Shown in pieces: positions 10,401 to 20,716 of a stretch of 64,000 bases of DNA. The position numbers were made by a program, and so were the translations under genes. The first letter of the stretch is position 1; every line of letters starts with the position of its first letter. A model generated the notes under the pieces. It was not told the origin of the DNA and did no database searches. It saw nothing but the letters and a program-made list of their open reading frames with translations. The DNA is from Chrysoperla carnea (lineage: Eukaryota; Arthropoda; Insecta; Neuroptera; Chrysopidae): contig NC_058340.1 of assembly GCF_905475395.1 (NCBI RefSeq), positions 70,038,181 to 70,102,180 on the forward strand, read 5' to 3'.

Positions 10401-13400
10401 TTCTACCTCTAACGGTTTACAAGATGGGTCCTACGGACCCAAGACCCAATTGACCTATGATGCTCATTTACGAACTTGACCTCACTTTTTACGTCCTGAG
10501 TACGCTGTAAAAATTTCAGCTCGATATCTTTTTTCGTTTTTGAGTTATCGTGCCACAGACGGACAACCGGAAATGGACTAATTAGGTGATTTTATGAATA
10601 GCTATGACAAAATTTTTTTCCTAGCATCATTATTTTTAAGCGTTACAAACTTGGTACTAAACTTAATATACTATGTATATTTCATATATACATGGTATAA
10701 AAATATAATTGAAAATCATACAACAGATTTACAATTCGCTAAATATTTTGATAGCAACATAATCATCGTCAGTAGCTAAATTTATTCATATAACACATTA
10801 CAAACATTCTTTACAAAGTTAAAAATAAATATGTAAAACTTACCAACTATTACAATAACACTTACAAAAATAAAAATACATAATTATCATACTTTTCAAT
10901 TTTGAGATATCTAATTTTTATTTTCGACTTTGTAAAGAATGTTTGTAATGTGTTATAGAATAAATTTAGCTACTGATGATGGTTGCGTTGCAAACGAAAT
11001 ATCGATATTTAAAGAAATGTAAATCTGTTGTATGTTTTTTAATTATATTAAAAAAAAAAAATTCCTTAATATAAAATTTTATTGCGAATATCGTGGTATT
11101 TATTTCAATATTTTGAAACCCCTCACGTGATACACCCGGTTTATATTTTCCCAACAGCAAAATAAAACCAAATAACCATAAAATACACCTACACTACATC
11201 TAACATAAAAAAAGTAGCATATTTGAAAATTTATCTAATAAAATTTTTTTAATTTATAATATTTATGAGAATTTAAAATATGTTCGACATGCTGTTCGAG
11301 GAGCGATACGCCGAACATAAAGTTTTAACAAAAGTCATATTAAACATGTTATGATTTATAACAACAGAAAAAAAAAGTGTCTTTATTGCTGAAAAGGCAA
11401 TGTACTATTTATAACTGTAAAAGAAATTCTAACTCGAATTTTTAATGAAAATCGATTCAACTTCATTCATATGCTTCAAAAAAAAAAAAAAATTACATAA
11501 ATAATAAAACATGTCTGTGTACACGTATACAAGGTGTTCCAGTTAAAATTGTAGTGCATTTTTTTTATGGAATATTTTTTGAAAAAATTTGGGCTGATAA
11601 AGAGCATAATATGCAGTTTTTATACTCGTAAAATAAATTAACTTTAATTTTTTTGTATCGCGTTACCGCTTTCTAATTTAAAGCATACATCTAATGTTTG
11701 CCAGTTATGAATCAGAGTGAAGTTTTAATTGAACCTGAAAACTTAAATCGAATTCGATGCCGGTATAAGATGCGTGTCTTTGAAACTAACATTTTTCGTA
11801 ACAGAAGCATTTTCCTGGATTAAATTTGTTAATGGAATTTCTGTATAATAAAAAAAATTATTGATTATAGAAATGGAGTATCGCATCAATTATCCGCATC
11901 ACGATTGCTGCCATCACCCGACTGCTCAAAACCATCATTAGTAGATGATCGTGCATCGATATCGTGTTCCCGTTACATTGAAGCATTAGATTCACCAAAT
12001 GGCTCCGAACTTAGATATGATCATTATATTGGTACAAGTAATTCGTTGTTAGGTGCTTGTGCCATTAGCATGAATCATGGATATGTGGAACGAAACAACT
12101 GGGGCTGTTTTTCATCATGTCGAAGTCGATTTCAACAAGTGTTAGCTAAACGAAAAGTAATTTTTTACTTAAAATATGTCTAGTTTTTCAGCGAAGTTTT
12201 TCATATTAATCCTCATTTAGGTTCATTACCTGGATGACCGAACTTTGCTCGTTATTATTTTTTTAAATGAAATCTAGCTAGATTGATTTTCGCCCCCGAA
12301 ATCCCATGCATTATAAATTTCATGAAAATCGTTGGTTTCCGAGAGACAACGACGTTATCTTAAAATGAAACCTAGCTCGATCAATTTTTTGTCCCAAAAA
12401 CTCCCTGCATACTAATCGTGTAACAACACCATCTATTGAAACCTATCTTTAATGTTTCAGTGTCGGTAATGCAGTTAGTTGCTCCCAATTAAAATAATAA
12501 TAATAGTATTATTACTCGCCAATAGATGGCAGTAAGAGTCACATTATTCAGTTTGTTTCAGTTTTTCCTGAAAACACGGATAAAACGACATATCCTAAAA
12601 ATAAAACCAAGTTAGATGGATTTTTCGCCTCAAAAAACCTCTGCATATTAATTTTTATTGAAATCGTTGCAGCCGTTTCCGAGATTGCTGATAAATTTCA
12701 ATAAATTTCAGTGGACATAGTTTTTTTGGAACATTATGAAATCCAGGGAATGAAAAGAAAATTTAACTTTATTGTAATTAGGAAGACAGACAATAAACTG
12801 GGATTAATATGATTAACCAGAATTGAAAAGTTAGCAATGTTTTGTGAAAAAAGTTAGTTAAACTCGTTTTTTTCTTAGATAAATCAAGGACTAAAATTAT
12901 ACAACAAACACAAACAACATGCAGCCGTAAGAAAATGGAAATCAGCGTTAAAGACAATCAAAACTCGGGAAGATAAATTTGCCTTGCTTGGTTACCTATA
13001 TCAAGGCTATATGGATTGGGGAAAGTATAGGTAAATTTTTATCACTTAACATTAATTTTACCAAACACTTTAAAAAAATTTTTGATTTTAGAGAAGCATT
13101 AGAATTTGGACATGCTCAATTAGGCATATCTGAAGAATTAGACTCACCGAATATGCGTGCTGAATCGTATTTAAATTTGGCTAAAGCACATGAAAAATTA
13201 GGAGCTTTTGAAAGGTATGATTAAAAAATGTTAATAAAATGTCTGCTATCACACAGTATCACCGAACTTATTAACATTAAGCGGCCTTCTTTAAACGCTT
13301 GATAAGTTTTTGATACTCGCTAATCATTTTGTTGATACTCGTTTATCATATTTCCCCTAACGGCGGTGAATTCGGTTCTGCGTACAACAATTACGAGAGC

Positions 13401-16400
13401 ATAAAATCCATTTATCTGTACTCACCATAGATACTTCAACTTTTGGACACTGTTTCCAAAATGCTTATCACAAATAAATACATCAAGATAACATCGAAAA
13501 GGTAAAAAAGCCTTTTGACTTGCGATTGAAAACGGATTCTAGAAGAGTTACAATCACAAGCTACAATGAGTTGAGAATCGCTATTTAATATTTGTGCCCG
13601 GGTGGTTTCGATTCGCTTCGGTGTGAATGTATATAGCAGACATTAATATTTCCCTTTTTGCCTAAAATTTGTAAATTATATTTTTGCAGAGCTTTAGCGT
13701 ATGCTAGACACTCTCTGTACAACGAATGTGACACATGTTTAACTGCTGGTTATGTACATTTAACTGTTGGTTCCGTCTATTTAGAATTAGCTGGATTTTC
13801 TAAAGCATTAGAAAGTTTTCAAAGAGCGCATAAAATAGCACACGGCATACATGATCCCGCATTAGAATTACAAGTAAGTACATCATATTTTTCATAATAT
13901 AATATCTTCCTCTGTATGATTAATTTTTAACCCCTGATCAACAAAGAGGGATGTTATAAATTTAACGTATCTGTGTCTGTTTCTGGCATCGTAGGTCCTA
14001 AACGGGTGAACCGACAACTAGAAAAAGCTGATAACCTTCAAATGTCTGAGCAAAACAATCAAAATCGGTTCATTTGTTTAGGATTTACGATGCCACAAAC
14101 GAATCGATCAGACCTGATTTTGTGTCGTCGGGGATTCCCATTTGTAAATATCACAAACGGTGGGAAGAAAAAAATCCTTTTTGATCCTTGAAAGTGACAG
14201 ACTATAATAATACATTATTTTGTTTTTTTTTTTAGGTTTACGTAGGTCTTTCAGAATTATTTAACCGTTTACAAGATTCTGATAAAAGTACGAAATATGC
14301 ATCGAAAGCATATGATCTATCGAGATCTTTACAATTAGGCGATTTAAATTCACGTCATCATCGTGCAGCTTTGATACAAATGGCATCATCGTTACGAAAA
14401 CAAGGAGAATATGGTGATGCGCATGATTATTGCTCAGAAGCAACACGTTTAGCATTAGTTTCTGGGGATCATGCAACGTATGTGCGAAGTGTACGAATTA
14501 TGGGTGACATATACCGAAAAAAATGTGATATTAATGTAAGAAATTATTTTAATTTGATATCGTTTTTGGATGGATTTTTAGGACGTATTTCGATATATCC
14601 TAAAAATTTTAGCAAAAGACATTGTTTTAGTTAGAGAATTTATTATTATAATTTATCGTGATATTCCAGGATAACTTTTCTAAAATAAATCAAAGTTGTT
14701 TTTTGGGAAATTTAAAATGTTAATGATCATCGTTTTATTTTTTATAGAAAGCATTTTCACAATATGAAACTGCTATGGGAACCGCTGCAGCAATGGGTGA
14801 TCGTATTGCACAAATGGAAAGTATGGACGGTGCAGCGCGATGTTTAGAAGCATTACGTTTACAAGGGAAAATTTGTAATTGTCGACCATTAGAATTCAAC
14901 ACACGATTATTAGAAGTAGCTAGCTCTGTTGGTTCAAAGGTAACTAACTGACTATATATGCAAGTCCTAAAACGTTATCAACTTGGAGATATTGTATTCG
15001 AAAATAATCGAATTTTGTTTGCAGTTATTGGTACGCGTTGTGAGATTAAGACTGTCTAGTATTTACAATGCTCTTGGTGATGTGGAACAACAATTACATC
15101 ACGAGAGAATAGCTTTATGCATCGAACAAGATTTGGGTTTGACATGTGGCGCATGTACGAGTCCATTAGGATTGGAACCAGATTGTTTGGAACCATTAGC
15201 CTGCGGGCATATTGTACATGCAAGGTAAAAATAGATTCCTTGAAAGTAGAATTCTAGTCGAATAAAGGAATACATAAAATAGCCATTCTTAGGGAGTCCT
15301 CAATAACACCTCCGATTTTGATGATTTTTTTTTTTCAAAATGATTCTTTTTGCATATTATTTCTCGACTGATATATCGACGCCCAGTCTAAATCACTAAT
15401 GATTGATTTTTCTCAATTCATCTCCTAGAAGAAGGGAATAGGAGATGCTTATGATAAAATAACTACAGCGATGATAATATTATGCATTTTTCTGGTAAAG
15501 TGAGCTCCGGTTCTATATATATCATGAGTTAAAATGAAATAATTTAGAAAAGATTACTTCAAAAACATGGTACAATCTGCGTGTTAGTAACGAAATATAA
15601 AATTTTTGATTTTATTATTTTATAAATTTTAATAAAGATGATTTTCTCCAGAAAAGGGTAACGACTATTTATTTTCTTTTTGTCTGTTGATTGCATTAAA
15701 TTCTTAAGGATGAAAAGATTAGCTTTATCTGTTTCATATATTTTGTGTCTCCAACCAAGTCTTCCAATAGCCGTGATCGTCTAGTGGTTAGGACCCTACG
15801 TTGTGGCCGTAGTAACCCAGGTTCGAATCCTGGTCACGGCAATGTGTAAACATTGTCACGGTGGAAGTTAATTTTTTTTTTTAATTTTTTTCTGAATACT
15901 TTTTATATAAAATCAACCGTTATTCATCCAGCTTGCTGGACATCTCCAAGTTTGTAAACATATATTGCCATACAATCCGCTTTGCCCGATTATGGCCTTT
16001 TTCCTTTAGTCATCAAATACACTTTCAATCTGATTTCGGACCTTAGGAAAGCTTATTTCGCTCGAGTTTTATTAATTACTAGCGGCCCCGACGGACGTTG
16101 TCCCGTAAAAACGTAACTCCAATTCATGAATACCTATACTACGTTTAGCCTGTCCGCTAAACCCATCCCGCTAAACCCCAATTTAACTCCTATTTATTGG
16201 AGTGGCCTGACCTTCGACCTTTGGCCTGACCTTTGATAGTAGAGCTCGCTGCGCTCGCATATGGCTCTAATAAATGCCTATTGACAATACCTGAATACTA
16301 TTAAAAATACATAGTACACATAGTATACATAATGTGATATGATTTATATGCGCTCCCACCATTTAATGAAATTTCATTTTTTTGGTACGGAGCCCTCAAA

Positions 16401-17078
16401 AACAGTTGTACTGGACCAAATTGTAAATCTAAACCATTCTCGAATCTCCACGAACACACACAAAAAATTTCATCAAAATCGGTCCAGCCGTCTAGGAGGA
16501 GTTCAATTACATACACACGCACACAAGAAATATATATATTATTAATTTTATGTTTGTTTAAATCTTCCTCGCACGCATCCTTTTTTTAACGTCGTACCTG
16601 CAGACATGTGCCTACATTCCCTTATGAATAAGCCTTTTCTGACTATAGCCATGGGCTTACTCAACTTATGGTATAAAGAAGGAAGTTGGTCAAAACAGAA
16701 ATATTTGGTTTAGAGGGAGGTTCAATGAGGGCAGCCATCCTTATCTGCTTATGATCCCCTTTGGTACGTCCATGCGGGCCCAATAAAGGCAGCTACTCTG
16801 ACCTGCTTGTGACCCCCTTTGGTACGTTCACGACTCTAGAATTATCAAAATAAATATTTTAACTTTTTTTTTTCAGATGTGCGCAAGATATATTCCGGCG
16901 TAAAGATAAAAAGAAGAAAAGTATTTGCCCAGACTGCCACCGATCAATAAATTCACGCATATTTTTAAATTCAGAGGATTCACGCGTACATCAATCATCA
17001 CTCAGCCTTGCATCATTATCACTTAGAGCTTCAACATCCACACTCAATAGTAATTATCACATAACAAGTTCTGTTTAA
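7483..17078 (+). CDS. Rapsn: Rapsyn-like TPR/RING protein (43 kDa receptor-associated protein of the synapse homologue)
   Basis: Rapsyn clusters nicotinic acetylcholine receptors at the postsynaptic membrane. Exons: 7483-7520, 11871-12156, 12879-13030, 13092-13214, 13690-13873, 14236-14535, 14748-14939, 15025-15224, 16877-17078; all junctions are GT/AG and phases agree, giving 558 residues. Residues ~109-430 form TPR repeats that follow rapsyn closely (e.g. AESYLNLAKAHEKLGAF, SKALESFQRAHKIAH). A C-terminal RING-H2 has C466-x2-C469, C485-x-H487-x2-H490-x2-C493, C509-x2-C512. Human rapsyn is 412 residues; the excess is mainly an N-terminal extension from exons 1-2 plus a Ser-rich tail. The predicted N-terminus is MSWESV, lacking the Gly2 that is myristoylated in vertebrates; exon 2 ends with a CFSSCR cysteine pair. 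Exon 1 is 38 bases, 4.35 kb from exon 2, and rests on phase agreement only; an alternative first exon is possible. Intron 8 holds a tRNA gene. Confidence 0.85.
7710..8212. repeat. Repeat R-C in rapsyn intron 1
   Basis: Blocks here (AATATTCATGAAACTTAAAT near 7719; the stretch 8040-8212 with ACAGATCACGTACTTATACG) recur in the same order and strand at 59240-59430 with ~90% identity. Between the two blocks the copies differ by a ~300-bp insertion or deletion. Non-coding, family unknown. Confidence 0.7.
8600..8990. repeat. Repeat R-A copy (inverted-repeat unit)
   Basis: Contains a ~30-bp inverted repeat, GGTAATTTTGACCC... at 8777 against ...GGGTCAAAATTACC near 8938, around a ~110-base core with GATATCGCAATATTTGGATC. 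The same unit occurs reversed at 25660-26195, 30480-30835 and 36795-37110. Non-coding, no terminal repeats of a known transposon class recognised. Confidence 0.8.
9965..10560. repeat. Repeat block shared with the 4.4-5.1 kb element (R-E)
   Basis: 10085-10200 matches 4445-4560 (CAATTGACTGAG, CATGCAT, CAGTGTTGATT) and 10310-10560 matches 4975-5110 (CTAACGGTTTACAAGATGGG). The piece continues with GATATC..TTCGTTTTTGAGTTATCG, also found reversed at 61810-61985. These blocks always lie next to foldback structures here, suggesting one composite element family. Confidence 0.7.
10701..11050. repeat. Imperfect ~120-bp inverted repeat with hammerhead-like cores
   Basis: 10701-10819 is the reverse complement of 10927-11050 with roughly 15% mismatch and small gaps; the ~105-bp spacer is AT-rich. 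The arrangement equals that at 4671-4909 although the arms differ in sequence. The right arm has an intact core on the plus strand; the left arm read on the minus strand has CTGACGA but AAAA instead of GAAA, so it is degenerate. Confidence 0.85.
10963..11019 (+). ncRNA. Hammerhead ribozyme-like motif, second copy
   Basis: CTGATGA (10973-10979), an extra T, helix II GGTTGC/GCAAAC with a 3-base loop (10981-10995, one G.A mismatch), GAAA (10996-10999), palindromic TATCGATA (11000-11007), TT at 11008-11009, then helix I: 10971-10972 pair with 11010-11011, a 3x3 internal loop follows, and 10964-10967 pair with 11015-11018. Helix II and helix III sequences differ from the copy at 4816 but remain complementary, which is covariation-like support. 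The same extra T is present, so it is a family trait rather than an error. No proof of cleavage. Confidence 0.42.
12230..12720. repeat. Unclassified repeat in rapsyn intron 2
   Basis: Begins with TTACCTGGATGACCGAACTT and TGCTCGTTAT, wording that I recall from a high-copy LINE or SINE tail in insects, and repeats a block about TAGCTAGATTGATTTTCGCC and TCGTTG near 12280, 12380 and 12610. Nested near 12430-12540 is an imperfect inverted repeat about ACCATCTATTG / CCAATAGATGG. No coding content. Confidence 0.5.
13920..14185. repeat. Unclassified repeat in rapsyn intron 5
   Basis: Phrases such as AACCCCTGATCAACAAAGAG, CTGTTTCTGGCATCGTAGG and CAAAATCGGTTCATTTG resemble the 3' portions of insect LINEs or SINEs. 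The open frame through it (13973-14191) has no protein resemblance and is not a gene. Confidence 0.45.
15770..15841 (+). tRNA. tRNA-His: tRNA-His (anticodon GTG)
   Basis: A 72-base cloverleaf including the discriminator A at 15841. Acceptor stem GCCGTGA/TCACGGC pairs fully. The D arm has TAGTGGTTAG, the anticodon stem CTACG/CGTAG encloses TTGTGGC with anticodon GTG at 15803-15805, and the T arm has GGTTCGAATCC. A-box and B-box internal promoter elements are intact, so it should be transcribed by Pol III. No intron. It lies on the sense strand inside the last intron of the rapsyn-like gene. Confidence 0.96.
16085..16555. repeat. RTE-like LINE/SINE tail and flanking repeat in rapsyn intron 8
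   Basis: 16460-16540 reads TTTCATCAAAATCGGTCCAG then CCGTCTAGGAGGAG and a CACACGCACACAAG run, the wording usual at 3' ends of RTE-type elements and their SINEs. 16085-16260 carries CGGCCCCGACGGACG and GAGCTCGCTGCGCTCGCAT, also repeat-like. No intact protein. Confidence 0.5.
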
Positions 17079-18295
17079 CACTCAATCAATCAATCCAATA
17101 TACGTCATTCATTCATTAATTAGCTCATGCATCAATAAAATAATTATTAAAAAAAAGAAAAAATAAAAATAGTTATTAAAGAAAAACAAATTATCAATCA
17201 AATATTAAATAAAAAATATTTTTAAAAATGAAAAATTCGTCAAACATACGTGAAAGCATAAAATTCATAGACAATTGATATTATCAGAACTATAGACTTA
17301 TATATAAAATAGACCGATGAAACAGGTATCAAAAGGCAGACTGCCATTACTTTTTGTTATGGCAGACAAGATCTTTTTGCTTGCTTGATGAAAATCGTGC
17401 ATTTGTATTTTCTTCTTCCAGTTTTTAAACAAAGAGAAATAAATAAATATATTATTAAACTTCCATTAAATTTTAAAACAGCGAAAAGCATAGAAAATAT
17501 GAGTTTTTTTTAGCAATTTTTCGATATATCGACTGATCTTACATGATGATGGATGGCATAACTTAATATTATTACCCCAATCATTAAATCCTAAATAAGC
17601 TTACAAGTCCTACGGTTTGAGGAAAACATCCGTGTATCGTCCGCTAGTGTAAAATCGATAATTACACTATTAGACGATTTAAATGAGTTCGGATCCTCTA
17701 CAGAAATGCTCATTTATAAATTAATTGTCTACGAATTTCAAAAAAATATATAATTAATAGAGTCAATAAAATATAAGTAAAATAAAAATATAAATCATAC
17801 ATAACCTTAAAAAGAAACCAATTTTAATTATAAAAATAAAAAACTATATACCAAGAAATTTTTTAAAAAACTGCACAAGCTTTTAAACAAATCGAACAAA
17901 ATATTTTTATTTTGTAATTTTCATTGACCGTACAATTTCTAAAATATAATTGTTGAACTAGGGCACATTGTTGGTTACCACTTATATATTATATTAAAAA
18001 AAAATTAAAAAAAGTTTTATTAAAAGTTGTAAAATAAAAGAATTATTTATTGAATGCACTAGATAAATATATTTAAAAGAAATGAAATAATGAAACAAAA
18101 ACGTTTATTAAATATAAATAAAAAATATTAAAAAAAAAAAAGAGAGAATTTAATGATATAGATGATCGAAATGTAAATTATATAATAAGATTATATTAAA
18201 ATATAAAATGGAAAAAAATATATACATTAAAAAAAACAAAAGTTACGATTTTAAAATTAATTCGTTTTATTTCTTTCCATTTAATAATTAAAATA
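17079..18295. other. 3' region of the rapsyn-like gene, very AT-rich
   Basis: No gene found. Several AATAAA signals occur (first near 17134), so the 3' UTR probably ends early and the remainder is intergenic AT-rich sequence. I see no repeats with long inverted ends. Confidence 0.55.
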
Positions 18296-18297
18296 GA

Positions 18298-18595
18298 CTA
18301 GCTGTACCCTTTCACGCGTCGCTGTGGCATATTATGATTGCATGATAATAGATGAGAAGTTTAACAGCTTGTAAATTTTATAAAATTTGATACCTCGCGA
18401 TAAAAGAGTTCAGATTGTTCATCCCCACTTGCACTCCCCCCTCCATAACCCACTTGCGCCGAGGGTAAAAATAGATAAAAACCATCCTTTAAGCGGGTTG
18501 TATATCGTGTAAAAATTTGAGCTGAATCGATGCAGAACTTTTTGAGTTTTTTAAGCGTACACAAAACCAACATAACATTTATATATATATAGATT
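18298..18595. repeat. RTE-like repeat tail
   Basis: AGCTGTACCCTTTCACGCGT near 18301, CCACTTGCACTCCCCCC near 18424, a block ending GAGCTGAATCGATGCAGAAC then TTTTTGAGTTTTTTAAGCGT, closing in a TATA run at 18580. The same order of blocks appears at 36085-36400. Probably the 3' part of an RTE-type element or derived SINE. Confidence 0.6.
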
Positions 18596-18819
18596 TAAAT
18601 GTTGAGAAAAAGAAAGAATCATTCGCTGTTTCAGAGACAGGAAATCGAGGAAAGATTGAAGAAAAAAATCTAGAAAATTAGTACATTTTCATACTTAGTT
18701 TATTCAAAAATTTAAATGAAATACAGACTGATATTGATTATGGGGTTAAAATATCCCCCAAACGTAGTAAATGGGATAGTATTTGAAGCCAGTGTCGTAG
18801 ATACTTTATCGTAGAGATA

Positions 18820-19000
18820 TTTTAAGAATAGTGTGAGCAAGTGCCTATGCTAGCCATAAGTGACAGTTTCCGCTTGAGAGAGAACGCTTAAAAGCTACCG
18901 TATCTCCATGTATCCTATAATGATCTCACCATAGGGGAAATGATAGAATAGTTCGGCAGCGTTCTCTCTCTTACTTTCAGACACTCTCACTGTTCACACT
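18820..19000. repeat. Imperfect inverted repeat
   Basis: AATAGTGTGAGCAAGTG near 18828 and GAGAGAGAACGCT near 18877 are mirrored by AGCGTTCTCTCTC near 18959 and CACTGTTCACACTATT near 18989. It abuts the small element at 19003. Non-coding. Confidence 0.55.
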
Positions 19001-19002
19001 AT

Positions 19003-19116
19003 TTACAGTGTGACGCATTTAAGATGAAGACACCCTCATATTTTAATCAAATCGATATTCCTATAAATACCGAAAATATGAGGGTGTCTTCATCTTAAAT
19101 GCGACACACTGTATAA
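19003..19116. mobile_element. MITE with ~42-bp terminal inverted repeats
   Basis: 19003-19044 and 19073-19116 are reverse complements apart from a two-base indel and one change; the loop is 28 bases. Ends read TTACAGTGTG / CACACTGTATAA. The total of 114 bp, almost all inverted repeat, makes it a foldback MITE. It sits 79 bases beyond the DNAAF4 stop codon and could be in its 3' UTR. Confidence 0.85.
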
Positions 19117-19194
19117 TATCTCTTTGTATTTCATTAATGAAACTTTTTATAAGTTGATCGTGGTCTTCTTAATTAAAGTCTGTGAGCATTTTCG

Positions 19195-20622
19195 TTACTT
19201 TGATCCATCGTCTCGCTTTTCCTTTTCTGCATCGACACGGGCTTTAGCTAAATCATTTTTTAAATTTTCATTATTCGGCATCAATTTTACAGCAGCTTCT
19301 AATTCGATAACACCTTTTGATGCAAGACCCAATTTACAAAAAGCAGCACCACGTCTTGCATAACATTTCGCTCTTGATTCCAAATTTGCAGATACTGGTG
19401 GTGTTAATAACTCCAACGCTTGTGAACAATCTTCAATACATTTATGTAAATTACCAAGTGCAAAATGTGCAGCGGATCGATTCACATATAGTGCAGCATA
19501 TTTTGGATTTAATGTTATTCCATATCCATATGCACTCACTGCACCCAAATAATTTTTTTGCTTAAAGAATGTATCACCTTTTGTTTTAAGAAAATTTGGA
19601 TCAATTTCTTCCGGTCGTAAATCACTTGGTGTCCAACCAGCAATTCTTCTTGCCTCTGTTTGTTTTCGTAGCCATTCTTGCTCTTCCGCATCTTGTGATT
19701 CACGTTTTGGTGTAGGAAATACTCGTTCTGAGAATGTTATATCAATTGTAGAAGTCTTTCGTGGTAATAGAGTCGGAACTGGGAGAGCTTCTGATTTTTT
19801 TGGAATTTCTAATTTTTTTGAAATTTCTTTTTTTGAAACTTTCAAATTTTTTGGAATGACTTCTTCATCTTCTTCATTTAAAACATCGTAATTTAATTGT
19901 TTTTTTTCTTCTTTCCATTCATCTAATTCAGCCATAACTGCGGATTTAATTGTGTCCTTGCATTGTTTAATATTTTCAATGCGTTCTGAATCTAAAGCCA
20001 TTTGTTTTCGAACAGCCACACGAGACAATTCACTTTTTAATTTAATTTTGGTTTCTTGTTTTGATTGTAACAGCTTTTGGGTTTCTTCGATAACCTGTTT
20101 TGCATAGAACAATTATTAAAGGTAATCGTTGAAAACTTTAGAAAATATCACAATTTCATTTTCAAGCTTATCGTGCTGGCTTCTGACAAGAAATAGACTC
20201 ACGGAAAAAACAGACTCGACACATAATTCTAACGAAAAAATATCACAAATCTAAGATATTTCTAGGAATTGAGACATTTTTAACAAGTTTATTTAAATTA
20301 AAAATTTTACAACCTGTTGTTTAATCAACATTTTTCCTTCTTTATTAATATTCGTATTTTCTAAAGTTTCCCATGTTTGTTCTTCCAATTTTTCCAATTC
20401 AAAAATAATTTCATCGTCTGTAAACGTACACGAACTCGCCGATTCATTTATAGAATGTAATAAAAATACTTCAAAAATGAATGGATTAAAAAAGGCTTTA
20501 ATATATTTCTCCGATGTAAATATATCAATTTTAGAATTTGTAATGCCCTTTTTTATAGGAATTCGAATAATTATATTATGATCGGTTTGTCGCCAAGTAT
20601 AATCTTTAATTGATATAACCAT
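19195..20622 (-). CDS. DNAAF4: Dynein axonemal assembly factor 4 (DYX1C1)
   Basis: Cytoplasmic co-chaperone-type factor for pre-assembly of axonemal dynein arms in motile cilia, and in insects expected in chordotonal neurons and sperm. Two exons: 20622-20314 and 20094-19195 (phase 0, GT/AG), 402 residues against ~420 in human. Residues 1-~80 form a CS (p23-like) domain with the family start ISIKDYTWRQTDHNIIIRIP; a charged coiled-coil linker follows; RVFPTPKRESQDAEEQEWL is the family signature before the TPRs; the last ~120 residues hold three TPRs (FLKTKGDTFFKQKNYLGAVS, ALYVNRSAAHFALGNLHKCI, CYARRGAAFCKLGL). ATG at 20620-20622 chosen because VISIKDYTW aligns with the family start. An X-box lies 81 bases upstream. 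No breaks; probably functional. Confidence 0.93.
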
Positions 20623-20702
20623 TTTCAAAAAGACTCAATTTTACTTTTAGTCAAAAGTTTTAATAACATTGTCATATATTTATTAAATCAATTCTGAAGT
20701 GG

Positions 20703-20716
20703 GTTGTCTAGGTAAC
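20703..20716. promoter_or_regulatory. X-box (RFX binding site) upstream of DNAAF4
   Basis: GTTGTCTAGGTAAC fits the RFX consensus RYYRYY-N(1-3)-RRNRAC at every constrained position and is nearly palindromic. It lies 81 bases from the DNAAF4 ATG. RFX factors drive ciliary genes in animals, so position and target agree. Confidence 0.72.
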
